Assembly: GCA_940337035.1 (NCBI GenBank)
Contig: CALNHX010003629.1
Span: 81,343 to 145,342, forward strand
Origin: Agriotes lineatus
Lineage: Eukaryota > Arthropoda > Insecta > Coleoptera > Elateridae
Direction: 5' to 3'
Length of the DNA stretch: 64,000 bases
Below are positions 11,280-21,445 of this stretch, piece after piece (within the stretch, counting starts at the first letter, position 1; the number at the start of each line of letters is the position of its first letter). A program made the position numbers and the translations under genes. The notes beneath the pieces are model-generated. The model was given only the letters and a program-made list of their open reading frames with translations. It was not told the DNA's origin and ran no database searches.

Positions 11280-13036
11280 GTTGGTGGCAGCTATAATTTT
11301 AAAACTTTTTAGTCGTTCTATAAATATTCTCTAGTTAATGCATGTGTCATACTCTGATAGTACCTGTTATCGATGCCGCAAAGGGTGAGGTTTCCCTGCG
11401 TTTCACTGGATGGTAGGCATTTACCGTTACAACTTAGCCCGCAAGCTCTGAATAGGCTGTGTGTGTTTGGGGAATATGCCACACTTCCACGATAGCAGCG
11501 CCTTCTTGTAGGTTTGTGGTGGTGTCGGCGCACTAACGTACTAACATCTGCATTTCCTTTGAATAATGGAACGGAAAGCCTTTTCTTAAAGGAACTTAAT
11601 GTTTGTTGTTTTTGTTGTAGTACTATATACCGATTCCATGCCCGGAAATGTTAATGTCTCTTGAAAAGGCACGAAGTATATAATATTAAGTTTTTTTGGT
11701 AAATCGCTAGTGTACTAACAGATGTGCTTGGTAAAATGTGCTTGATGGCAGTAGTTAACAGTGTACTTACGTTTTACCCTCGTTCCATAACAGCTTTCTG
11801 GTTTAAAAGGAAAAGCTGGTATTTTACAATATGGTCTCTTAGTTTATTTTTTAAATTTAATTTCTGTTTATTTTTTTTAAATTTTCCGTACTTCTAAAGG
11901 AACAATTAAAATGAATTTTAGTAATTATGCATACAAAATTCGATTTATTTATACAGTGTGTCTGATGGCATGCAGAACGTAGGGAAATACCAACTGTAAA
12001 TTTTGCTAAGGATCAACTGGGGCTGTACATGGCTTGTACTGTGCAAAGATGCATTTATTTACATCATTCTGCTCGAGTTATTTATAGACATAGATTACTC
12101 GCTTTTGGCTATATTATAATTCATGATTTGTTTTCATTTACAGTGCGGTTTTATCTTGATTTACAACAAAAATTCACAAATTGTAACTGTTTTTAAAAAA
12201 TGTGGTATTCTGGTACTGTTACTAGAAATAGCGCTAAACAAAACAATTTCTATTGTAGAGAAATTCCTGTGTTTAGCGGTTTCATACAAAATCGTTTACT
12301 AAATTTAACAAAATTGTTAAGGTTAACTAAATACGGAATATCAAATTAGAAACCAGAAAACAGTTGCAGGTTGCTAATTTTTGTTATAAATAAAAATGAA
12401 CTGCCAGTGTAAGCAAAACCGAATTGTGACTTAATCGTAGAGTTAAAATTGGGTAATCTACAGTAGACCACTTGCTTTCAAATTTAAGGTGATAAATAAC
12501 TTGAGCAGAACGATGTAGCAGAATGCATTTTATGCACATAGAGAGACAGATGAGACACATGCATCACTACGTAGCACAAGCCATGCGTGGTTCTCATTCA
12601 TCCTTAGCAAAACTTGCCATTGGCATTGTGCAATGTTCCATATGTCGTTAAATACACTGTAGGTACTCCACATCATGGTTTTTGAATCTTGTTTATGTTT
12701 ATGATTCTTAAAATAATTCCTTCAAATAATGTTGTATATGATGTACTGGCTGTTTCCTAAAAAACACCGCAACCCATAACTCCGTTATTTTAAAGTTTAG
12801 ACCCAACAAACTATATATACTCTTAAATGGCAAGACAAGAGCTACCTTTTGACATCGCCCGTTCGTAAATATCTTTCAACTGTTTTGAGCAACGATGTTC
12901 AACTTTTTTATTTTAAATGGAACACCCTGTATATTTTTACATATTTGGATTCAGGATGAAATTCTGCATGCAGTGGTATGCTTCATTTGTTTTTTGGATA
13001 CTTAAAAATGTTTAAAATAATTTTTTAATATTCCAT
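11280..13036. other. non-coding, probably intron; no gene recognised
   Basis: AT-rich. One copy of a widespread module (TTTTAAATGGAACACCCTGTA at 12912) is also found in the palindromic elements at 31.9, 32.4, 34.7, 35.1 and 35.7 kb. Nothing else is supported. Confidence 0.55.
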
Positions 13037-13375
13037 GTAGACAGTCGTACACTACCATAAAATTTTCAAGTGTGCCGTGGAAAGCAATCAGAATGTTGAA
13101 ATATTTTATTGGAAACAAATTTAAACAAAACTATAAAACGTATCTACAAGTGTTGCTCAAACTGACCGCCACCTTGTTGAACACACAACTGACATCTTCT
13201 AGTTACTCCATTAGTTGCATTCAATATCAAATTGGGAGGTATTTTGCGACAAGCATTGATAATCCTCTGCCTCAGAATTTCTTCGTTTTCTGGACGTGTT
13301 AGATAAAATATTTCAACATTCTGAATGTTTTCCGCGGCACACTTGAAAATTTTATGGTAGGTAGTTTCGACTGTT
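13037..13375. mobile_element. MITE-like inverted-repeat element
   Basis: Left arm CAGTCGTACACTACCATAAA... running to AATATTTTATT near 13108. Right arm is the reverse complement, from AAAATATTTCAACATTCTG at about 13306 to GGTAGGTAGTTTCGACTG at 13374. Arms about 70 bp, loop about 190 bp, no transposase ORF. Confidence 0.65.
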
Positions 13376-13564
13376 CGATATTCAAAATAAATATATTTTA
13401 CAATTTTTTTCCTATATTACTCTCCATTGTCATCTGTTTGACAAAAATGGCAAGAAACACGCCTCTTTTCAATCGTGGTATTGCGTCTGTGATATACAAA
13501 TTTCTAGCATAAATAAAATTTTGTGGAGAATTGATGGTCACTTCCATGACACTGATGACAACGG

Positions 13565-13640
13565 AGTAGGACGTTTGGGCGCCAAGCGTTTGGGCGTCAG
13601 GCTTTTGGGTGCTAGGCGTTTGGCGCCAGGCGTTTAGAAA
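13565..13640. repeat. short degenerate repeat of GGCGTTTGGG
   Basis: Five or so imperfect copies of a 14-16 nt motif (GCGTTTGGGCGTCAGGC, GCTAGGCGTTTGGCGCC). Low-complexity. No gene seen between 13376 and 14930. Confidence 0.5.
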
Positions 13641-14930
13641 AATGTTTAAGGGACACAGGCGAGTTAACAATTCGATGTATGTATTACAGTCCAGTAATAG
13701 GGTATAAAAAAGGGGCCTTGCCCTGCAAAAGGGGTAGTTTCAATTTTTGTACATGTTTACCAGTTCTCGGCTTAATAAAAATAAATTTTCCAGCTTTTGA
13801 GCTGCTGCTCGCGCCGCCATCTTAAAAAGATGTCGCTCTAAACCAGTTTTTTCACATTATTTAGCAGTGCATACTAGGATGAGAATATAATTTGTTAAAT
13901 TTTGAGCCAATTATCATCTCTTAAATTTAAGATATTGGCCAATACGACCTTCTGCCATACTGACAATATAGCGCCTCGCGATTTTTTATGCTTTTTAATT
14001 CTATTTCAAAATTAAAAAACTGTTGCAGATAATAAAGAGCAAAAAAAAAGTTTTCAAAGTTAGGTAAAGTGCCTCGTACAGTCAAGTAAATTATATGAAA
14101 ATGTTGTTATTAGTGCAGTACCTACATAATAGTAAGCATTTGTACCAAAATTCAAATCGGTATCTTCACATTTGTGAAAATTAACATAAAAATAAATAAT
14201 TGAAATTTAAGGCTCTGTAACTTCTTACTGGTGGAACTTTGTACTAAGTTATAATAGGTTTAATCGGTTTATTATAACTGATTGCTGTCCCGTTCTTTTT
14301 GAGACACCCTGTATACATACGTAGTCTTTATGTCTCTTACCTTTGAGTGGTAACCCCAGTTAGAAGTAAATTAATTTAAAGTAATTTTATAAAACTTGAA
14401 TCTCTGACTATATTGTAGAATGCCATGTAAAAAATGTGTTCGTTAATTTAAAGAAAACCAATTTTCTATCAGATTGTATGTGACCTTTTATTATAAGACT
14501 TGCAGGATTACTTAAATTGTAAAAGAGATGCTGAGTTTATAGCAGAATCATACAATACTTTTCAAATTTGCACTAGAACTGAAATTATTTATATGAAATT
14601 CATTGAGTCAAGATTTTGTGTTTATTATATATCACACTTATCTGTTGCGATATCTACGGAAGTTTAAGAAAAAGATATTCAGTGTGTTCGAGATACGAAT
14701 GCACGGCATGGGAATATCCTAAATAGTAAGAGTTAAATGCGGAAAAATATGCAGCATCTTCATGAGAACATTCAAAATTTTCAAAATTTTCTTGGTAAAT
14801 GCTAGACAGCTGGGAAAATTATACAACAAATACCAATCTAGAATCATATTTGAATTTGTCGTATTAAAATAGTTTTTTTCTAGCTAACTTGATACGCAAT
14901 CGACTTTTAAAGAAAAAACTAATAGTAATT

Positions 14931-15049
14931 TATTATACAAGACGATAAAGTTAAATTTTATCCACGAGTGAATCGTTTAACGTCGAGACGAAGCCGAGAC
15001 GTTAATGATTCAAGAGTGGATAGAAATAACTTTATCGTCGTGTATAATA
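14931..15049. repeat. long hairpin with GC-rich core (CGTCGAGACGAAGCCGAGACG)
   Basis: Arms of about 48 nt (TATTATACAAGACGATAAAG, ATCCACGAGTG and reverse complement CAAGAGTGGAT, ACTTTATCGTCGTGTATAATA). The loop is a short GC-rich segment. One of several similar structures in the window (see the 32.6, 51.1 and 53.0 kb entries). Confidence 0.65.
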
Positions 15050-16859
15050 CAATATTTTTTTCTATAGCAAGAACTTTAACAATTTCAAAAGAAAATAATG
15101 ACAGTCAATCACATTTCAAAATGTCAGTAGCTATATTGGGTTGCTACGATAATAGGAAGCTGTCATATTGAATTTAAACAAAAGTTAGAAAATTAAATTA
15201 CTTTATCTATCCTTGATGTTAAACTGCTACTTTATCTACCCTTGCTGTTAAAGTAAAACTTGACCTTTTGTTTTGAGTTGATAAAAGCACACTTTAACAT
15301 GTGCTATAGAAAAATATATATTTTTCAGCTGCCTCATCGAAGTTGGGCATAATTCAAAAGGTTTGGTTATTTTTAGGAATAATTTTCCATGTGCTGCAGA
15401 TTTTTTCTCATTTAACTCAATTTTTATCTCTCATCGTTTATCAGGTCGTCATGCTGTGCATTCTTATCTTGGACACACTGTATACAGATGTTGTATTTGA
15501 GTTATTGAGTGTATACAAAGCAGGCTGTGAAATCAAGTTGTGCTGATCTGGAAACCAAGTAATTATGGCTTGGAAAATATACCCTTGTAGCAGGGGCAGA
15601 CTGGCTGGGGGACAGGCAGTATGGTTGCCATACTTGAAAAAGTTTTTAAAAAAATCGTAGTTAATTTTACAAGTAGGTACTAGAATCTAAATAAAAGAAT
15701 CACTTTAAACTATTATTTGCAAAGGAAACTAATAATAAAATTAATTTAACAGCAACACTAATACGAAGCTCTAATAAAAATATTAATTTCACAATATGTG
15801 GTTATTAACATATTAGGCTATTAGGTCTACTATCAATTTACATGTACATCAGTTTCTACGGCAGCACTAGTAGTTTCATTTGGATGCTTGTATCAGTTAT
15901 ATTTGTTTTAATTTATACTTATATTAAATGTGGATCAAGGTGTTATTCGCATAAACCCTAAATTAATCGCTTATTTAAAAAAAGCATTTGGAACTAGATT
16001 TCAGAATAGTGAATTGTTAGATATTGGATGAACAATTTTTGTTAAACAACTAGTTGTAAATTATATTTGAGGTATTGTACCAGAATTTGCAGAAATTGCT
16101 CGAAATTAGTAAAGCGTAACCTTTTTTTTGGAAAATCGGGAAGTATGGCAACGCTAGAAGGGAGGCAAAGTCCATCTGGACCCTCAGACCCCACAAATGA
16201 GGGCCTCTGCAGGCAGCCACTTTAAAAATGTCGGTACCTACATACTTCAGAAAAAAGTTTATGAAGAAAATAACATGTATTATGTCAAGTATTTGTAGTG
16301 GTAAAATTAATAGAATGGATACCGATCAATATTGGAAATAATAAAGTTGCTTGCCAAAAGTGACCCAATTTTAAATAACTACGTGGAATAAATAAACCAG
16401 GATTATATCAGGAGAGAAAGCAATAATAAAATCCAATCTAGGTTTAAGCCGTTTAACTAACGTAATGTTAAAGCACTAAAATGTGGTTCGTATGAATAGA
16501 GCATTGAGTGATAGGTAATTCTCAACACAATGGTACTCAGTGTACAGTATGGTTCAGTTGGAGAAGTAATGGAAAAAGAGTAATAGCCAAAGTATGAACC
16601 CCGTGAGAGCACAATATTCGATCTCGACAGATCACAAGGTTCAACCTTGACAGAGATTAATGCTATTGTATTACCTATCCCAACAGCTACGGTAACTAAG
16701 AAAAAGCCTTAGTGTTTTAATATGAGTTACATCAGAGCACAGATTTCTACACCAAACTAGCAATGACTGCTTCGTGACGGCACAAAGTCGAAATTACTTT
16801 GGCAATCGGCTTTCGCGATGATTAGGCGCTGGCTCCATGAAAGCAAAGCCAGGATTTAC
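15050..16859. other. non-coding, no gene recognised
   Basis: AT-rich sequence without a supported exon. 16860 onward shows weak LINE linker-like coding. Confidence 0.5.
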
Positions 16860-17660
16860 TTTTACTGTCTACTAAACTTATGTGCTACTACAAAGAGCAC
16901 AGAAAAGAAGCAAGAAAGGCATATAAACAAAAGAATAACGACTGGCTTAAAGAAAAGATGGAAGAAATAGAAGAAAATAGCAGAAACAACAACACACGAA
17001 GCTTTTATATGAAGATATCCAAAATCAAGTACACAGGGTCAGGGCAAGAGGAATGAAGAACGAGCAAGGAAAAACCGAAGACAGCCAAGAAAGCATAAAG
17101 GAAATATGGAAAACTACTTCCAGAACCTAATAAATGTACAACTAGAAACTGAAGAGGATCAACAAGAGGAAGAAACTGAGAATGATGAAATTGAAACGGC
17201 AGAACTATGAATGGAGAATGGGTATCTATTAGAACTGCAGCAGGGGAAACAAGAAGCTTTATAGTAAATTCCGGGGTGATACAAGGAGATGAGTTATTCA
17301 CCACACTGTTCAATATCGTACTGGAAAAAATAATAAGAAAGACCGATCATCATGGGACAATAGTAAACAGAGAAAAGCAGCTGCTCGCATATGCTGATGA
17401 CATTGTTATTATTGCAAGGTAAAAAAGGAAGATAATTGAAATGTTCACAAGCCTGGAAAGGACAATTGGTACAATGAGGCTAAAAATAAGTGAGAACAAA
17501 ACAAAATACCTGAAATGTCAAAAGAACGTAAAAATGGCCAGAGGTAACACACAAGTAGGCAATTACACATTTGAAGAAGTCGACAACTTTAACTATCTAG
17601 GAGTCCCAATCAACAATAATATCGAGCGCAATCCAACCCGAATAAATACACAGAAAAAAA
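16860..17660 (+). pseudogene. degraded non-LTR reverse transcriptase relic
   Basis: Short open pieces in changing frames match one RT family. They include a basic linker near 16900, GVIQGDELFTTLFNIVLEKI (motif B) and LLAYADDIVIIAR (motif C, YADD intact). Then, after a stop at 17420, come LERTIGTMRLKISENKTKYL and FEEVDNFNYLGVPIN. Frameshifts and stops show it is dead. Its 3' part is cut by the next LINE. The same family seems to be present at 49.6-50.5 kb. Confidence 0.75.
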
Positions 17661-19701
17661 CTTCAAGAAAGCAAAAAATGAATTGAACAACTTAAGAAAT
17701 AAACTAAAAAAACAGTATACCGAAAGAAAATTTGAAAACGCTGGAAATGATATTAGAAAAACCTGGCAAGTCCTAAATCAACTTTATCCACGTGGAAAGC
17801 AACAAAACCACAGCAAAATAAGTTATGTAAAGAACAAAGATGGGCACATAATTAATAATGACAAAGAAATTGCCAAAGAAATGAATAATCACTTCTCAAA
17901 TGTAGGAATTGATCTTGCGGACAAGATAACACCAGTAAATTGCAATTTTGACGACGAAGAATTTGAAAACTCCATACACCTACAACTCACCCATCTTACA
18001 GAAATAAGGCAAATAATATACCAAATAAAAAACAATGCATCACCCGGAACAGACAGTATCTCTAAGCAGGATATCCTGAACCTATTTCATATTATCGGAG
18101 AAAAAATAGTTGTACTTATAAACAATATCCTGCAAAGTGGTGTCTTCCCAGAAGAATTAAAGATCGCAAAAATTACACCTGTATATAAAAATGGACAGCA
18201 CGGTGATTTAAATAACTACCGTCCCATATCAGTGCTAAATACTTTCTCAAAAATACTGGAAAAAGTCATAAAAGTTAGACTAGTTAAATTCATTGAAGAA
18301 AAGTTTAAGTTTGACGAGTATCAGTATGGGTTCCAGAAACAAAGCAGTACACTAAGTGCTACAGTTGACCTCCTAGAACATATTAATTCAGAACTCGATA
18401 AAAATAAATATGTCGCAGTAATTTACGTAGATCTAAAGAAAGCGTTTGATACTGTAGACACAGATTTATTGTTAAATAAACTATGGAAAATGGGAATAAG
18501 GGGTGTTGCACATGACCTGATCAGATCATACTCAAAAGACAGAACACATTACACAGTAGTAAATGGATGCAGCAGTGAAAGTGCTACGGTCAGTATGGGC
18601 GTGCCACAAGGCTCGGTCCTAGGACCATTAGAATACCTACTATATGTACACAATTTACAATATGCTGGTCTCAAAGCTAGGTATTTTATGTTTGCCGATG
18701 ATACTGCGCTGGTGTATTCAGACTATGATTTAAAAAATATTGAAACCGCAGTAAACAATGACCTTAAACTTTACTATAACTGGTTATGTAAAAATAAATT
18801 AACTATAAATACTAATAAAACAGTGTATATGATCTTCAAACAAAAAAATAAAAAAGTAGGTGAAATAACAATAAAACTTAATGAGGTTGAATTAAAACAA
18901 GTGCGTGAATATAAATACCTAGGACTTATTATTGACAATAAATTAACATGGACTTCACATATTCAAAGTGTCATATCAAAACTAGTTCCTTCTATTGGTG
19001 CAATAAAAAGGTGCTCAGCATTTCTAAATAAAAAAACTCGTATTTTACTATATAACAGCTTTATTGAAACACACATGAGGTATCTTATCCCGTGCTGGGG
19101 GAATGCTGGACAATATCTTTTAAATAAACTTCAAAGAGTGCAAAATAAAGCAGTTAAAGCACTGTACTGTATCAACTTTCATACTCCTACACAGCAGGTG
19201 TATAAACAAACAAACCTGCTAAAATTAAACAAATTAAAAACGCTGGAACAAGTAAAATTAATCCATAATATAAAAACAAATAACATTAAAACGAACTCTA
19301 AATTAAAACAAGTACAGGAGTTTCATAAACACAATGTACGGAGCAAAAGTGACTTCAGGAATCAATATACAAGAACTAAAAAGGCTCAGGACTCCCCAGT
19401 CTACAGAAGTATAGAAGCATACAACAGTGTACCTGAAACTGTGACTAACGATAAGAAAACTAAAGACTTATGCCAAAACCTTAAGAAATATTTATTAGAA
19501 CGTTAAGAATATATATATATATTAAATAAATATGTGCATTATCTAAAATAATATTTTATTATTATGCTGTATGTAAAAAAGTAGACAAGTATTGTATTTA
19601 TCTAGTATTGTATTTATATAGTAGGCCCTGGTATCAGTAATACATATTACTGTTTAAGGGTCAGTTATAAATAAATCATAAAAAAAAAAAAAAAAAAAAA
19701 T
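17640..19701 (+). mobile_element. 5'-truncated LINE (Jockey group) with poly(A) tail
   Basis: Begins around 17640-17655 inside the older RT relic. Coding NKYTEKNFKKAKNELNN precedes the TTG at 17683 in frame, so that codon is not a real start. Carries the RT ORF, a 170-nt 3' UTR containing an AT microsatellite, and a 22-nt A tail ending near 19701. Confidence 0.8.
17683..19506 (+). CDS. reverse transcriptase ORF of poly(A)-tailed LINE
   Basis: 607 residues from 17683, ending in TAA at 19504. After a linker it has LNNYRPISVLNTFSKILEK (about 176), the catalytic aspartate in AVIYVDLKKAFD (250), GVPQGSVLGP (306) and FADD (337-340). The segment after motif B reads LEYLLYVHNL, while most relatives have LLFLLYINDL, so some substitutions have accumulated. 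The endonuclease and ORF1 are absent because of 5' truncation. No internal stop or frameshift is seen. Confidence 0.88.
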   Translation: MNNLRNKLKKQYTERKFENAGNDIRKTWQVLNQLYPRGKQQNHSKISYVKNKDGHIINNDKEIAKEMNNHFSNVGIDLADKITPVNCNFDDEEFENSIHLQLTHLTEIRQIIYQIKNNASPGTDSISKQDILNLFHIIGEKIVVLINNILQSGVFPEELKIAKITPVYKNGQHGDLNNYRPISVLNTFSKILEKVIKVRLVKFIEEKFKFDEYQYGFQKQSSTLSATVDLLEHINSELDKNKYVAVIYVDLKKAFDTVDTDLLLNKLWKMGIRGVAHDLIRSYSKDRTHYTVVNGCSSESATVSMGVPQGSVLGPLEYLLYVHNLQYAGLKARYFMFADDTALVYSDYDLKNIETAVNNDLKLYYNWLCKNKLTINTNKTVYMIFKQKNKKVGEITIKLNEVELKQVREYKYLGLIIDNKLTWTSHIQSVISKLVPSIGAIKRCSAFLNKKTRILLYNSFIETHMRYLIPCWGNAGQYLLNKLQRVQNKAVKALYCINFHTPTQQVYKQTNLLKLNKLKTLEQVKLIHNIKTNNIKTNSKLKQVQEFHKHNVRSKSDFRNQYTRTKKAQDSPVYRSIEAYNSVPETVTNDKKTKDLCQNLKKYLLER

Positions 19702-20890
19702 AACTTAGTACGTATGAGCACGAGGTTTCGTTGGACGTATTGGGTAATTTTATTGTCCATTTTCAGGACTTTTAATTGTTACTTTTGGGTCTTGTATCCT
19801 GTCGAGCTCGCACAAATTAGTCCTGCGTTTGGCCCATCTGACCGATAGCGTGATCTGCTCCTCGATCCACTGGTTCATCCCCTAACCCCCAGGGTTGCAG
19901 CACGTCCTGCTGGTGGGGAGCACTGACTTATCGCTGCCCTCGAGATCTGTAGCAACTGCCGACCTCGGAATTGGATCGCCCGCGCACCGAAGATAAGGTC
20001 AGATCGCTCTTTGTTTTTTTTACCGTCGCACCGCATTGTTCAACGAGGACGCGATTGGAGCCGTAGCATTCTGCGCAACGTTTGGTGTAACATCACAATC
20101 GTATGCTATAAGAATCGCCTATCAGAATGGTGAACGCGCAGTTATCTCAAGTGAATTAGTTAATTACCTAGTATAATTGTGACACCAATTAGCTCGCTCC
20201 AGGGTTTGTTAGATAACCGTTCGGCCCAAGGTTTGCGCGAGCTATCGTTTGGTTGAGTCCTCTATTAGGTTAGCTTACGATTGCTTGATCAAAATCAAAC
20301 CAGGAACTGCGTACGGTAATCGAATCATGTACATGAGTCGCATCCCACCCAGCGGTATATTTTAAAACCTGCTCGTATTCTCAGATTATGTAATCAGGCT
20401 ACCGTTTAGCCTCCGAGTAACGCATAGCTAATAGAGCTCGATGACATTAATCCAAAATTGTGTAGTTAAACTAATTTTCACGATGATTTGTTGCCGATAA
20501 CCACGCGAGCATAAAGATAAATCGCGCACCTCAGTTTTCATATTTCAGCTTGCTGCGAGCTGTTGGTCTGTGTTAAACCTACCGAATTCATTTGTATTTT
20601 GATTAGGTTTAGGGTTTGTATATATATTTATGTATATTAACGAATGTGGGGAATACTTATATGTACCTATTCGCTGATGTTTCTTTAGGTACCTAGCGCA
20701 TACGTCATACCTCCCTTGGGTTTAATTTAGTTTCGTCTGTTACTGTGATTGTGATTTGGGACGAACGCCGAGGGTATTGGAATAAATGGTTTTGTTGTAT
20801 CGAGTGGTTTTATTTTGGTTCCGGTAGCGTGAGCATTTTGGCATCCGATGCATCAGAGACTCCAGGCTCGGAAATAAAGTTTTAGGATCC
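19702..20890 (+). mobile_element. possible solo LTR or LTR 3' part
   Basis: This block is clearly richer in G+C than its neighbours. It ends with two AATAAA-containing stretches (20780s, 20870s) and then TTTTAGGATCC immediately before TGGCGCCCAGGAC at 20891, which resembles a tRNA primer-binding site. No gag or pol follows before the LINE at 21.27 kb. The left LTR boundary is not seen. Treat as a suggestion only. Confidence 0.3.
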
Positions 20891-20903
20891 TGGCGCCCAG
20901 GAC
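20891..20903 (+). other. primer-binding-site-like sequence TGGCGCCCAGGAC
   Basis: TGGCGCC is the common 5' part of LTR-element primer-binding sites. Placed directly after the polyadenylation-rich block, it supports the LTR interpretation. It is short and could be chance. Confidence 0.3.
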
Positions 20904-21270
20904 TTTCCAGCTGGTCCAGAAGAGGAAGGTCCATATTAGCCTACGACCCAGGCTGAGCTCGGCCGAGCCTATTTATGTTACCATCGACGGACCAAGGTTG
21001 ACAACTTTGTACAAACAACCGTGACAGTTTGCCGAGTTATAACCGTTACTACACTACCAAATTACGTGCAGTGCTTTAATTTATTTGAAAGTGTCTTTAT
21101 AAACATCCGTTGCTACACTATCAAATTACATGCACGACTTAGGTTACTAATAAGTTGTATTTACGTTATTTATATTAAAATCACATATCTTAAAATTGGG
21201 CGCTTTTAGTAGATGTTACGAAAACTGTTGAACAACATATGGTCAATGTAACACATAACTGACTCGGATA
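20904..21270. other. non-coding between possible LTR and LINE
   Basis: No gene seen. It would be the leader of an LTR element if that call is right. Confidence 0.4.
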
Positions 21271-21280
21271 ATTAATTCAA

Positions 21281-21304
21281 TTCAATTCAATTCAATTCAA
21301 TTCA
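21281..21304 (-). repeat. (TTGAA)n 3' tail of the LINE
   Basis: Four to five TTCAA units on the + strand directly inside the left target-site duplication. This is the LINE 3' end, since coding runs leftward. The duplication itself ends TTCAA, so the tail/target boundary is uncertain by a few bases. Confidence 0.8.
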
Positions 21305-21445
21305 TTTTATTTATCATCAACATATCACATGACAAGTCAAACAAATACATCTAGCAATGTGTAATAAAACATGAAACTAATATAACATTTTACAATTAAA
21401 AGAATAAATATTAAGTACACATAATTATTATAAATAAAGGTTATT

